Positions 46,949 through 56,069 are shown, counted from the stretch's first letter. The stretch is DNA of 64,000 nt from Escherichia ruysiae (GCF_902498915.1 NZ_CABVLQ010000001.1), one strand, 5' to 3'. Notes: generated by a model not told the origin, from the letters alone. A program made the numbers and translations.

Positions 46949-47104
46949 GGGCTTTTTTATATATTTTATGGCGATGGATTTGCTTAATGAATGAGCGGGG
47001 AAAGGAGGGGGCCAGGAGTGGCTACGTTAAAAAAGTAATCGTGAAAATATGTCTTTAAAACCCTCAAGAACATTGTGTTCTGTAACTAAAGTGGGCTTTG
47101 TTCC

Positions 47105-47204
47105 TGCCGGATGCGGCGTGAATGCCTTATCTGGTCTACAAATGTTGCCTAAATTCAATATATTGATGTTTTTGTAGGACTGATAAGCGGAGCGCATCAG
47201 GCAA
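47105..47204. repeat. Paired REP elements between hisL and yeeZ
   Basis: TGCCGGATGCGGCGTG...CTGGTCTAC (47105-47139) faces GTAGGACTGATAAGCG...GCATCAGGCA (47174-47204), two inverted REP units. The 426-base gap 46881-47306 contains these, the his promoter and a short yeeZ leader. No gene or remnant of yefM-yoeB, present here in K-12, is seen. Confidence 0.85.
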
Positions 47205-47306
47205 TTGTATATTTGCTAACAGTTTCGATTTCATTCATAGAATGAATTGTCAGTTTTGATACGCTAGCGTAGCCTTATAGATCTAAGGTGTATCAGGAGA
47301 AAACGG

Positions 47307-48131
47307 ATGAAAAAGGTCGCAATTGTCGGGTTAGGGTGGTTAGGTATGCCGCTGGCGATGTCACTTTCAGCGCGAGGCTGGCAGGTCACCGGGAGTAAAA
47401 CCACACAAGATGGCGTCGAAGCGGCCCGAATGAGCGGGATTGATAGCTATCTGCTTCGCATGGAGCCTGAGTTAGTTTGTGATTCTGACGATCTGGATGC
47501 CCTGATGGATGCCGATGCGCTGGTCATTACGCTTCCTGCACGTCGCAGTGGCCCCGGCGATGAGTTCTATTTACAAGCTGTGCAAGAGCTGGTGGATAGC
47601 GCGCTGGCTCATCGTATTCCTCGCATTATTTTTACCAGCTCAACGTCTGTCTATGGCGATGCACAAGGCACTGTGAAAGAAACTACCCCGCGTAATCCGG
47701 TGACCAACAGTGGACGAGTATTAGAAGAACTCGAAGACTGGCTGCACAATTTACCCGGTACTTCGGTCGATATTCTGCGTCTTGCGGGGCTGGTCGGACC
47801 AGGGCGCCATCCCGGACGCTTCTTTGCCGGAAAAACCGCGCCTGACGGTGAACACGGTGTTAATTTAGTCCACCAGGAAGATGTTATTGGCGCTATCACC
47901 CTGTTGTTACAGGCACCTAAAGGCGGACACATCTATAATATATGTGCGCCAGCTCACCCTGCGCGCAATGTTTTCTACCCACAGATGGCTCGTTTACTGG
48001 GGCTGGAACCCCCGCAGTTCAGAAACAGTCTGGACAGCGGTAAGGGTAAAATTATTGATGGCAGTCGGATTTGCAATGAACTGGGATTTGAATACCAGTA
48101 TCCCGATCCGCTGGTAATGCCGCTGGAGTAA
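47307..48131 (+). CDS. yeeZ: NAD(P)-binding epimerase-like protein YeeZ
   Basis: 274-residue protein of the extended SDR/NAD-dependent epimerase family with no established substrate. It has a Rossmann loop VAIVGLGWLGMPLA at residues 4-17 and FTSSTSVYGD, the Ser region of SDRs. I see no YxxxK in the usual place, so classic epimerase chemistry is doubtful. It has a ribosome site AGGAGAAA and lies 45 bases before yeeY. Confidence 0.93.
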   Translation: MKKVAIVGLGWLGMPLAMSLSARGWQVTGSKTTQDGVEAARMSGIDSYLLRMEPELVCDSDDLDALMDADALVITLPARRSGPGDEFYLQAVQELVDSALAHRIPRIIFTSSTSVYGDAQGTVKETTPRNPVTNSGRVLEELEDWLHNLPGTSVDILRLAGLVGPGRHPGRFFAGKTAPDGEHGVNLVHQEDVIGAITLLLQAPKGGHIYNICAPAHPARNVFYPQMARLLGLEPPQFRNSLDSGKGKIIDGSRICNELGFEYQYPDPLVMPLE

Positions 48132-48176
48132 ACGATCACGCCAGCAGGACGCCGCATACACTGCAAGGGGGCGTGT

Positions 48177-49106
48177 ATGAAACCACTGCTGGATGTGTTG
48201 ATGATCCTCGATGCCTTAGAAAAAGAAGGCAGTTTTGCGGCGGCGTCGGCCAAACTCTACAAGACGCCGTCCGCTCTGAGTTATACCGTTCATAAGCTGG
48301 AAAGCGACCTTAATATTCAATTACTCGATCGCAGCGGTCACCGCGCTAAATTCACCCGTACCGGAAAAATGTTATTAGAGAAAGGGCGGGAAGTTCTCCA
48401 TACCGTGCGAGAACTGGAAAAGCAGGCTATCAAACTTCATGAAGGCTGGGAAAACGAGTTGGTGATTGGGGTAGATGATACGTTTCCTTTTTCCCTGCTT
48501 GCGCCACTCATTGAAGCCTTTTATCAACATCATAGCGTGACGCGCCTGAAGTTTGTCAATGGTGTACTCGGTGGTTCCTGGGATGCCCTGACTCAGGGGC
48601 GAGCGGATATTATTGTTGGCGCGATGCATGAGCCACCGTCTTCCAGTGAGTTTGGTTTCTCGCGGTTGGGCGATCTGGAACAAGTTTTTGCGGTAGCGCC
48701 TCATCATCCGCTAGCCCAGGAAGAAGAACCGTTAAACCGTCGTATCATTAAGCGGTATCGGGCGATTGTGGTGGGTGATACTGCGCAGGCAGGCGCTTCT
48801 ACGGCCTCGCAACTTCTCGATGAACAAGAAGCCATAACCGTATTCGATTTTAAAACCAAACTGGAGCTACAAATAAGCGGTCTTGGTTGTGGCTATTTAC
48901 CCCGCTATCTGGCGCAACGTTTTCTCGATAGTGGCGCGTTAATTGAGAAGAAAGTGGTCGCCCAAACTCTTTTTGAACCGGTCTGGATTGGCTGGAACGA
49001 ACAGACCGCAGGGCTTGCCAGCGCATGGTGGCGGGATGAGATTTTAGCAAATAGTGCGATTGCTGGAGTTTATGCAAAATCTGATGACGGAAAATCAGCC
49101 ATTTAA
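48177..49106 (+). CDS. yeeY: LysR-family transcriptional regulator YeeY
   Basis: 309-residue LysR-type regulator. The winged helix-turn-helix spans residues 1-60 (LEKEGSFAAASAKLYKTPSALSY), followed by a linker helix and a periplasmic-binding-protein-like effector domain. It sits between yeeZ and plaP; control of plaP is possible but unproved. It is convergent with nothing, and a hairpin at 49193-49225 follows. Confidence 0.93.
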   Translation: MKPLLDVLMILDALEKEGSFAAASAKLYKTPSALSYTVHKLESDLNIQLLDRSGHRAKFTRTGKMLLEKGREVLHTVRELEKQAIKLHEGWENELVIGVDDTFPFSLLAPLIEAFYQHHSVTRLKFVNGVLGGSWDALTQGRADIIVGAMHEPPSSSEFGFSRLGDLEQVFAVAPHHPLAQEEEPLNRRIIKRYRAIVVGDTAQAGASTASQLLDEQEAITVFDFKTKLELQISGLGCGYLPRYLAQRFLDSGALIEKKVVAQTLFEPVWIGWNEQTAGLASAWWRDEILANSAIAGVYAKSDDGKSAI

Positions 49107-49186
49107 ATAAAAAATTTTATGACAAGCCTCTCATTCTCTTGTCATTTACCCCCCATTTAGGCACAATGCGCCGCTGTCAAAAAATG

Positions 49187-49227
49187 ACTAAAAACCGACG
49201 TTTTATCCGCGTCGGTTATTTTTTGCT
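49187..49227 (+). terminator. Terminator-like hairpin between yeeY and yoeI-plaP
   Basis: AACCGACG (49193-49200) pairs with CGTCGGTT (49210-49217) and is followed by ATTTTTT. It could end yeeY or, if plaP transcription starts upstream, attenuate plaP. It resembles the terminator after plaP (50772-50802). Confidence 0.65.
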
Positions 49228-49320
49228 TCAAACCAATCATTCATACCAAGAGGCCGGGCTTCGTACCGGATAGATATTTACTAAAAATCGACAGTTGTTG
49301 TCGCTGAGGAATCCAAAAAA

Positions 49321-49383
49321 ATGGGGCAATTTTTTGCTTACGCGACGGTTTTCACCGTAAAGGAGAATGACCATGTCGCATAA
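49321..49383 (+). CDS. yoeI: Small protein YoeI (upstream of and overlapping plaP)
   Basis: 20-codon ORF, MGQFFAYATVFTVKENDHVA, preceded by GAGGA about 10 bases upstream and ending TAA at 49381-49383. It overlaps the plaP start by 11 bases in another frame. It corresponds to the K-12 small protein YoeI, which differs by about two residues as I recall. Its position suggests coupling of plaP translation to yoeI; its own function is unknown. Ten of its residues form a hydrophobic N-terminal patch. Confidence 0.8.
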   Translation: MGQFFAYATVFTVKENDHVA

Positions 49384-50731
49384 CGTTACTCCAAACACCT
49401 CTCGCGTGGAATTGCGTAAAACGCTTACGTTAGTTCCGGTTGTAATGATGGGTCTTGCCTATATGCAGCCGATGACGCTGTTTGATACTTTTGGTATCGT
49501 TTCAGGCCTCACGGATGGTCATGTGCCGACAGCCTATGCGTTCGCATTAATTGCGATCCTGTTTACGGCTCTGAGCTACGGGAAGCTGGTTCGCCGCTAT
49601 CCTTCTGCTGGCTCTGCATACACTTACGCCCAGAAATCCATTAGCCCGACCGTTGGCTTTATGGTGGGTTGGTCTTCTCTGCTCGACTATTTGTTCGCGC
49701 CGATGATCAACATCCTGCTGGCGAAAATCTATTTTGAAGCTCTGGTGCCTTCCATCCCATCGTGGATGTTTGTGGTGGCGCTGGTGGCCTTTATGACCGC
49801 CTTTAACCTGCGTAGTCTGAAATCCGTAGCGAACTTCAACACGGTAATCGTAGTGTTGCAGGTTGTGCTGATCGCGGTGATTCTGGGCATGGTTGTTTAT
49901 GGCGTATTTGAAGGTGAAGGCGCTGGTACGCTGGCGAGCACTCGTCCGTTCTGGTCTGGCGATGCGCATGTTATCCCGATGATTACCGGGGCGACAATCC
50001 TGTGCTTCTCCTTTACCGGCTTTGACGGCATCAGCAACCTGTCGGAAGAAACCAAAGATGCAGAGCGCGTGATCCCGCGTGCGATTTTCCTGACCGCGCT
50101 GATTGGCGGCATGATCTTCATCTTTGCAACTTACTTCCTGCAGCTGTACTTCCCGGATATCTCTCGCTTTAAAGATCCGGATGCGTCACAGCCTGAAATC
50201 ATGCTGTACGTTGCGGGTAAAGCGTTCCAGGTTGGCGCGCTGATCTTCTCCACCATTACCGTACTGGCGTCCGGTATGGCGGCGCACGCAGGCGTAGCGC
50301 GTCTGATGTACGTAATGGGTCGTGACGGCGTGTTCCCGAAAAGCTTCTTCGGTTATGTACACCCGAAATGGCGTACCCCGGCAATGAACATTATCCTGGT
50401 TGGCGCGATTGCTCTGCTGGCAATCAACTTTGACCTGGTGATGGCAACGGCGCTGATTAACTTTGGTGCGCTGGTAGCATTTACCTTCGTTAACCTGTCG
50501 GTCATTTCGCAGTTCTGGATCCGTGAGAAGCGTAACAAAACGCTGAAAGATCACTTCCAGTATCTGTTCCTGCCGATGTGTGGTGCTCTGACTGTAGGTG
50601 CGCTGTGGGTTAACCTGGAAGAAAGCTCAATGGTTCTGGGTCTGATCTGGGCGGCAATCGGTCTGATTTATCTGGCTTGCGTGACGAAGAGCTTCCGCAA
50701 TCCGGTTCCGCAATACGAAGACGTTGCATAA
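49373..50731 (+). CDS. plaP: Putrescine importer PlaP
   Basis: 452-residue APC-superfamily permease with about 12 membrane helices, taking up putrescine by proton motive force; known to support motility in E. coli. Landmarks are QPMTLFDTFGIVSGLT in helix 1 and FSFTGFDGISNLSEETKD in the substrate region. The ATG at 49373 is 7 bases after GGAG; an ATG at 49367 is too close to it. It follows yoeI and is followed directly by sbcB on the other strand. Confidence 0.94.
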   Translation: MSHNVTPNTSRVELRKTLTLVPVVMMGLAYMQPMTLFDTFGIVSGLTDGHVPTAYAFALIAILFTALSYGKLVRRYPSAGSAYTYAQKSISPTVGFMVGWSSLLDYLFAPMINILLAKIYFEALVPSIPSWMFVVALVAFMTAFNLRSLKSVANFNTVIVVLQVVLIAVILGMVVYGVFEGEGAGTLASTRPFWSGDAHVIPMITGATILCFSFTGFDGISNLSEETKDAERVIPRAIFLTALIGGMIFIFATYFLQLYFPDISRFKDPDASQPEIMLYVAGKAFQVGALIFSTITVLASGMAAHAGVARLMYVMGRDGVFPKSFFGYVHPKWRTPAMNIILVGAIALLAINFDLVMATALINFGALVAFTFVNLSVISQFWIREKRNKTLKDHFQYLFLPMCGALTVGALWVNLEESSMVLGLIWAAIGLIYLACVTKSFRNPVPQYEDVA

Positions 50732-50740
50732 TATTACAAG

Positions 50741-50802
50741 CCGGATGATGTAACCATCCGGTAAGTCACTAAAAACCGGAGTTTATCGCTCCGGTTTTTT
50801 CT
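50741..50802. terminator. Terminator pair between plaP and sbcB
   Basis: A first hairpin CCGGATG/CATCCGG (50741-50747, 50755-50761) has no T run. A second, AACCGGA/TCCGGTT (50774-50780, 50790-50796), is followed by TTTT and preceded by AAAAA, so it can work for both convergent genes. In K-12 this interval holds yeeE and yeeD; here plaP and sbcB end 73 bases apart. Confidence 0.85.
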
Positions 50803-50804
50803 TT

Positions 50805-52232
50805 TCAGACGATCTCTTCAGCGTACTGCCAAAGCGCCTTTAACAGCGCCACTTTCTCTTTATCATCGGCATATTGTTGTGCCAGCATTTGCAATTCATC
50901 AGCATAATCTTGCAAAAACTCTGGCGTGAAGACCTGACGACGGTGCTCCAGCCAGCGTTGCTGTTCGGCGTAGTCCAGCGTTCCTGGGAAGTTACGCGCA
51001 CGATAATTGAACAACAGCTTCTCAATGCGTTTATCGACAAAGGTGATATCCAGTGCCGGTAAATTACGCGGCTCGGTTTCCAGTACAATTTTCATTGCCG
51101 CGCGATCGGCGTCGCTGAAAAAGCCGTTATAAAGTTGGGCATCCACGTTATCTGAAGGCGTAAATGGTTCGGCTTCAGCGAATATCGCCACCACTTTTTC
51201 ACGCACTTGCGGATTTTCACGCAGAATTTTCAGGTTATCGAGACAATGCTGGCGATTAATGCCCAGCCGATCGGCATCTTCCGGGCGAAGCGTATTCGCC
51301 TGTGCTAATACCGGACATTTATTAATATGCACCAGCTTAACCGGAACGGCGGCGTTATCACCCAGATCGGCTTTCGCGGTATACAGGCGCTCGCGCAGCG
51401 TGTCGCTATCCAGTTCCAGTAATGGCGAAATATCTCCTGCTAAATCCACCATAATCACGGCATTGCGATTTTCAGGATGCCATGCCAGCGGCGCAACCCA
51501 ACTGGTATTGCCACGCCATGCACCAAACATACCGGAAACGTGAACCAGGGGTTTCATCTGTGGCACATCAATCAACGCCATCAATTTGTGCTTGTTGCGA
51601 TGGCTGTAGAGATAATCAAACAGGCGTGGCTGACGCGTTTTCACCAGTTTCGCCATCGCAATAGTGGCGTACACATCGGCCATCGCATCGTGGGCATTGC
51701 TATGTTCAATACCATTCGCTTTGGTTAAATGTTCAAGGCGAAAACTCGGTAGACCGTCATCATTTTCAGGCCAATTGATCCCCTCCGGACGCAGCGCATA
51801 ACAGGCGCGCATGACGTCCAGCAGATCCCAGCGAGAGTTATCATGCTGCCAACTCCAGGCATAGGGATCGTAGAAATTACGATAAAAAATGTTGCGTGTG
51901 ACTTCGTCATCGAAACGTACATTGTTGTAGCCCAGAATACAGGTCTTCGGCACGGTAAAAAGCGAATGAATGCGAGCGGCAAACGCAGCTTCGTTTTCTC
52001 CTTTCGCCCGCGCTTCCTGCGGGGTAATACCCGTGATTAAAACTGCTCCTGGTTGGGGTAAATAATCATCTGCAGGCTTGCAATAAAAAACCTCTGGTTC
52101 GCCGATGATATTGAATTCGCTATCGGTGCGAATGGCAGCGAACTGCGCAGGGCGATCTAACGCAGGGTGCGTGCCAAAGGTTTCATAATCGTGAAACAAA
52201 AAGGTAGATTGTTGCTTACCGTCATTCATCAT
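50805..52232 (-). CDS. sbcB: Exodeoxyribonuclease I (ExoI)
   Basis: 475-residue 3'-5' single-strand exonuclease of the DEDDh superfamily, acting in recombination and mismatch repair. The first metal ligands are Asp15 and Glu17 in FLFHDYETFG; the later Exo block NAHDAMADVYATI holds the catalytic His and Asp. C-terminal SH3-like and helical domains bind SSB and DNA. I chose the ATG at 52232; the frame extends 16 codons upstream to 52280 without conservation. Confidence 0.97.
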   Translation of the reverse strand: MMNDGKQQSTFLFHDYETFGTHPALDRPAQFAAIRTDSEFNIIGEPEVFYCKPADDYLPQPGAVLITGITPQEARAKGENEAAFAARIHSLFTVPKTCILGYNNVRFDDEVTRNIFYRNFYDPYAWSWQHDNSRWDLLDVMRACYALRPEGINWPENDDGLPSFRLEHLTKANGIEHSNAHDAMADVYATIAMAKLVKTRQPRLFDYLYSHRNKHKLMALIDVPQMKPLVHVSGMFGAWRGNTSWVAPLAWHPENRNAVIMVDLAGDISPLLELDSDTLRERLYTAKADLGDNAAVPVKLVHINKCPVLAQANTLRPEDADRLGINRQHCLDNLKILRENPQVREKVVAIFAEAEPFTPSDNVDAQLYNGFFSDADRAAMKIVLETEPRNLPALDITFVDKRIEKLLFNYRARNFPGTLDYAEQQRWLEHRRQVFTPEFLQDYADELQMLAQQYADDKEKVALLKALWQYAEEIV

Positions 52233-52441
52233 TAGGTTAAATCCGTTATTTCTGCTGTATGTCAGAGTATCAAATATCACCGTGCTAATCAGCTTTAGAG
52301 CGACAATTTGACAGGGAGTAGCAACTGATAATGTCAGATTAAAAATGAGATAAATGTCACATTTTCTTGCACTTTATTCCAGCCAGTTCATCAGGATTTC
52401 CGTAAAAAGAACTGCTATTTGAAACTCCTGAGGATTTGCTG

Positions 52442-53608
52442 TTGAAACGCCGTCTTATTATTGCTGCTTCTTTGTTCGTTTTTAATTTATCGTCTGGTTT
52501 TGCGGCGGAAAATATTCCCTTTTCACCCCAGCCTCCACAAATTCATGCGGGATCATGGGTCTTGATGGATTACACAACCGGTCAGATCCTCACGGCGGGT
52601 AATGAGCATCAACAACGCAATCCTGCCAGCCTGACTAAGCTGATGACTGGCTATGTCGTTGATCGTGCAATCGATAGCCATCGTATTACGCCAGACGATA
52701 TTGTTACGGTGGGGCGCGATGCATGGGCGAAAGATAATCCGGTATTCGTCGGTTCTTCACTGATGTTTTTGAAAGAGGGCGATCGCGTATCGGTACGTGA
52801 TTTAAGCCGTGGGTTAATTGTGGACTCTGGCAATGACGCTTGTGTTGCACTGGCTGATTATATTGCCGGTGGGCAACGGCAGTTTGTCGACATGATGAAC
52901 AATTATGCTGAGAAGTTGCATCTTCAGGATACGCATTTTGAAACAGTGCATGGTCTGGATGCACCCGGTCAGCACAGTTCGGCCTATGATTTAGCCGTCC
53001 TTTCTCGCGCTATCATCCACGGCGAGCCTGAGTTTTATCATATGTACAGCGAAAAAAGCCTCACCTGGAACGGTATCACCCAGCAAAACCGTAACGGATT
53101 ATTGTGGGATAAGACCATGAATGTTGACGGCCTGAAAACCGGGCATACTTCCGGTGCCGGGTTTAATCTCATTGCGTCGGCGGTGGATGGTCAGCGTCGT
53201 CTCATTGCGGTGGTGATGGGGGCTGACAGCGCAAAAGGTCGCGAAGAAGAAGCCAGGAAACTGTTGCGTTGGGGGCAACAGAACTTTACTACGGTGCAAA
53301 TTTTACACCGGGGGAAAAAGGTTGGCACAGAACGAATCTGGTATGGCGATAAAGAAAACATCGCTCTGGGAACGGAACAAGAGTTCTGGATGGTGCTGCC
53401 AAAAGCGGAGATTCCTAATATCAAGGCAAAATACACCCTTGATGGTAAAGAACTGACCGCGCCAATTAGCGCCCATAAGCGGGTTGGGGAAATTGAACTT
53501 TATGACCGCGATAAACCGGTGGCGCACTGGCCGCTGGTCACCCTGGAATCTGTCGGAAAAGGCGGTATGTTTTCCCGGCTGAGTGATTATTTCGAGCATA
53601 AAGCCTGA
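52442..53608 (+). CDS. dacD: D-alanyl-D-alanine carboxypeptidase DacD (PBP6b)
   Basis: 388-residue penicillin-binding protein trimming peptidoglycan pentapeptides. An N-terminal Sec signal (basic KRR, then hydrophobic to GFAA) is visible. The acylation motif SLTK has Ser63 and Lys66, the second motif is SGN, the third KTG. A C-terminal amphipathic tail anchors it. The start is TTG at 52442, 7 bases after AGGA; the TTG at 52436 is too close. Intact. Confidence 0.95.
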   Translation: MKRRLIIAASLFVFNLSSGFAAENIPFSPQPPQIHAGSWVLMDYTTGQILTAGNEHQQRNPASLTKLMTGYVVDRAIDSHRITPDDIVTVGRDAWAKDNPVFVGSSLMFLKEGDRVSVRDLSRGLIVDSGNDACVALADYIAGGQRQFVDMMNNYAEKLHLQDTHFETVHGLDAPGQHSSAYDLAVLSRAIIHGEPEFYHMYSEKSLTWNGITQQNRNGLLWDKTMNVDGLKTGHTSGAGFNLIASAVDGQRRLIAVVMGADSAKGREEEARKLLRWGQQNFTTVQILHRGKKVGTERIWYGDKENIALGTEQEFWMVLPKAEIPNIKAKYTLDGKELTAPISAHKRVGEIELYDRDKPVAHWPLVTLESVGKGGMFSRLSDYFEHKA

Positions 53609-53693
53609 CCTTTCTTACGCCGCAGACTGGCAGGAGTGCGAGTCTGCTCGCATAATCAACACTCATTCCTTGTGGTTTTTATATTACAAATCA

Positions 53694-53713
53694 CACTGTA
53701 TATAAAGCCAGTA
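53694..53713 (+). promoter_or_regulatory. LexA (SOS) box upstream of sbmC
   Basis: CTGTATATAAAGCCAG (53696-53711) matches the LexA consensus CTG-N10-CAG within CACTGTATATAAAGCCAGTA. It lies 14 bases before the sbmC start, as in the known SOS-inducible sbmC/gyrI promoter. Confidence 0.85.
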
Positions 53714-53727
53714 TAAGTGGAGGCGTC

Positions 53728-54201
53728 ATGAACTACGAGATTAAACAGGAAGATAAACGTACCGTTGCAGGTTTCCATCTCGTTGGCCCGTGGGAACAAA
53801 CGGTAAAGCAAGGTTTTGAGCAGTTGATGATGTGGGTTGATAACAAAAATATTGTTCCGAAGGAGTGGGTGGCGGTCTATTACGATAATCCAGATGAAAC
53901 ACCTGCCGAAAAGTTACGTTGTGACACCGTAGTTTCGGTGGCAGATAGTTTCACACTTCCCGAAAACAGTGAGGGCGTCATCCTGACAGAAATTTCGGGT
54001 GGTCAGTATGCGGTGGCGGTAGCCCGCGTAGAGGGGGATGATTTTGCGAAACCCTGGTATCAGTTCTTTAACAGCCTCTTGCAGGACAGTGCTTACGAAA
54101 TGTTACCAAAACCCTGTTTTGAGGTTTATCTGAACAATGGCGCGCAAGATGGTTATTGGGATATCGAAATGTATGTCGCGGTGCAGCCAAAACGGCGCTG
54201 A
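53728..54201 (+). CDS. sbmC: DNA gyrase inhibitor SbmC (GyrI)
   Basis: 157-residue cytoplasmic protein of the GyrI-like fold that binds gyrase, lowers its activity and gives resistance to microcin B17 and some gyrase toxins. Family features: YEIKQEDKRTVAGFHLVGPWE at the N-terminus and CFEVYLNNGAQDGYWDIEMYVAV at the C-terminus. It has a LexA box upstream and a ribosome site GGAGG. Confidence 0.95.
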   Translation: MNYEIKQEDKRTVAGFHLVGPWEQTVKQGFEQLMMWVDNKNIVPKEWVAVYYDNPDETPAEKLRCDTVVSVADSFTLPENSEGVILTEISGGQYAVAVARVEGDDFAKPWYQFFNSLLQDSAYEMLPKPCFEVYLNNGAQDGYWDIEMYVAVQPKRR

Positions 54202-54291
54202 TAAATGACGTCGGGTCAGAGGTTAACCTGATTGCCACGCTGTTTTTCGTTATGTAAAAGAGTAAGATCCGTCTTCAGTTTTCTGACAACC

Positions 54292-54320
54292 AAACCGGGA
54301 ACGTCCGCTATTCCCGGTTT
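54292..54320 (+). terminator. Hairpin downstream of sbmC
   Basis: AAACCGGGA (54292-54300) pairs with TCCCGGTTT (54312-54320), leaving an 11-base loop. There is no clear T run after it, so termination is only possible. The 207-base gap to yeeA contains nothing else recognisable. Confidence 0.4.
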
Positions 54321-54408
54321 GCCGGACAGATTTGTTACGTAGCGTTATTGCACCTGGTTTGTCAGATTGCATTATGATCGTTTTTTCCCTCTTTCACGGA
54401 GTGCCCGC

Positions 54409-55467
54409 GTGCGTGCCGATAAGTCCTTAAGCCCGTTCGAAATTCGAGTCTACCGTCATTACCGCATTGTTCATGGTACTCGGATTGCGCTGGCGTTCTT
54501 GCTCACCTTTCTCATCATTCGCCTGTTTACTATCCCGGAAAGCACCTGGCCGTTGGTCACTATGGTGGTGATCATGGGGCCAATTTCGTTCTGGGGTAAC
54601 GTTGTCCCTCGTGCGTTTGAACGTATTGGCGGTACGGTGTTTGGCTCGATTTTAGGTCTTATTGCTCTGCGACTGGAGTTAATCTCTTTACCGCTGATGT
54701 TAGTCTGGTGCGCGGCTGCCATGTTTCTTTGTGGCTGGCTGGCACTCGGCAAGAAACCGTATCAAGGTTTATTGATTGGTGTGACGCTGGCAATTGTTGT
54801 TGGTTCCCCAACTGGTGAAATTGATACGGCATTATGGCGAAGTGGCGATGTGATCATCGGCTCTTTACTGGCAATGTTGTTTACCGGTATCTGGCCGCAA
54901 CGTGCGTTCATCCACTGGCGCATTCAACTGGCGAAAAGTCTGACCGAGTATAATCGGGTCTATCAATCTGCATTCTCACCGAACTTACTTGAACGCCCAC
55001 GACTGGAAAGCCATCTGCAAAAACTCCTGACCGATGCCGTGAAAATGCGAGGGCTGATTGCACCAGCCAGCAAAGAAACCCGCATTCCAAAATCGATATA
55101 TGAAGGTATCCAGACTATTAATCGTAATCTGGTTTGTATGCTGGAGCTGCAAATCAATGCCTACTGGGCCACGCGTCCCAGTCATTTCGTGTTATTGAAC
55201 GCGCAAAAACTGCGTGATACACAGCACATGATGCAGCAAATAGTGCTGAGCCTTGTTCATGCGCTGTATGAAGGTAATCCGCAGCCGGTTTTTGCCAATA
55301 CGGAAAAATTGAACGATGCTGTGGAAGAGTTGCGTCAGTTGCTCGATAGCCACCATGACCTGAAGGTCGTAGAAACGCCGATTTATGGCTATGTGTGGCT
55401 GAACATGGAAACGGCACATCAGCTTGAGTTGCTATCGAATCTGATTTGCCGGGCCTTGCGCAAATAA
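54409..55467 (+). CDS. yeeA: YeeA, FUSC/YccS-like inner-membrane transporter family protein
   Basis: 352-residue membrane protein of the FUSC (aromatic acid exporter-like) family. About six hydrophobic helices fill residues 20-165, with WPLVTMVVIMGP and FGSILGLIALRLELISLP landmarks, followed by a cytoplasmic C-terminal part. Its substrate is unknown. I chose the GTG at 54409 after GGAG (54398-54401); an ATG 14 codons earlier at 54367 has no ribosome site. Confidence 0.92.
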   Translation: MRADKSLSPFEIRVYRHYRIVHGTRIALAFLLTFLIIRLFTIPESTWPLVTMVVIMGPISFWGNVVPRAFERIGGTVFGSILGLIALRLELISLPLMLVWCAAAMFLCGWLALGKKPYQGLLIGVTLAIVVGSPTGEIDTALWRSGDVIIGSLLAMLFTGIWPQRAFIHWRIQLAKSLTEYNRVYQSAFSPNLLERPRLESHLQKLLTDAVKMRGLIAPASKETRIPKSIYEGIQTINRNLVCMLELQINAYWATRPSHFVLLNAQKLRDTQHMMQQIVLSLVHALYEGNPQPVFANTEKLNDAVEELRQLLDSHHDLKVVETPIYGYVWLNMETAHQLELLSNLICRALRK

Positions 55468-55638
55468 TTCCTGAACTTCAGAATCATCTTGCAGCTGCTT
55501 CGATTCAGCAAGGATAAAGGGTATGATAATGAAAAGGGATAAAAGCATTGTCATCTGCGGCAGCTATGAGTAATGTTGGCCCTAACGAATAGCGGTTGCT
55601 TAAACGAATCCGACTCTCACATTATCAGGGGTATAAAA

Positions 55639-55968
55639 ATGGAAACTACCAAGCCTTCATTCCAGGACGTACTGGAATTTGTTCGTCTGTTCCGCCGTAA
55701 GAACAAACTGCAACGTGAAATCCAGGACGTTGAGAAAAAGATCCGTGACAACCAGAAGCGTGTCCTGCTGCTGGACAACCTGAGCGATTACATTAAGCCT
55801 GGGATGAGCGTAGAAGCAATCCAGGGCATCATTGCCAGCATGAAAGGTGACTATGAAGATCGCGTTGATGATTACATCATCAAAAACGCCGAACTCTCCA
55901 AAGAACGCCGCGATATCTCCAAAAAGCTGAAAGCTATGGGCGAAATGAAAAACGGCGAAGCGAAGTAA
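55639..55968 (+). CDS. yeeX: DUF496-family protein YeeX
   Basis: 109-residue conserved protein of unknown function; a member of the DUF496 family. Most of it is charged alpha helix likely to form a coiled coil, with KLQREIQDVEKKIRDN and NAELSKERRDISKKLK heptad-like stretches. I chose the ATG at 55639 after AGGGG. The gap of 171 bases to yeeA holds no gene. Confidence 0.93.
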   Translation: METTKPSFQDVLEFVRLFRRKNKLQREIQDVEKKIRDNQKRVLLLDNLSDYIKPGMSVEAIQGIIASMKGDYEDRVDDYIIKNAELSKERRDISKKLKAMGEMKNGEAK

Positions 55969-55982
55969 TTTCTGCTTTATTC

Positions 55983-56014
55983 GATGAGGGTTGCCCGGCA
56001 ACCCTCATTATTCA
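55983..56014. terminator. Terminator shared by yeeX and the pdu operon
   Basis: A nearly perfect palindrome TGAGGGTTGCCCGGCAACCC TCA (55985-56007) lies between convergent yeeX and pduV, with ATTATT after it on the plus strand and a short A/T stretch on the other side. Confidence 0.75.
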
Positions 56015-56069
56015 TTGACTCTTTTCTGTGTATCACAAGTCATCATTCCCATCTGATAACCTATCAAAA

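Noticed and set aside
49130..49372. Possible riboswitch or non-coding RNA before plaP
   Set aside because: Hairpins are present but I cannot match a known aptamer; reported only as a candidate leader.
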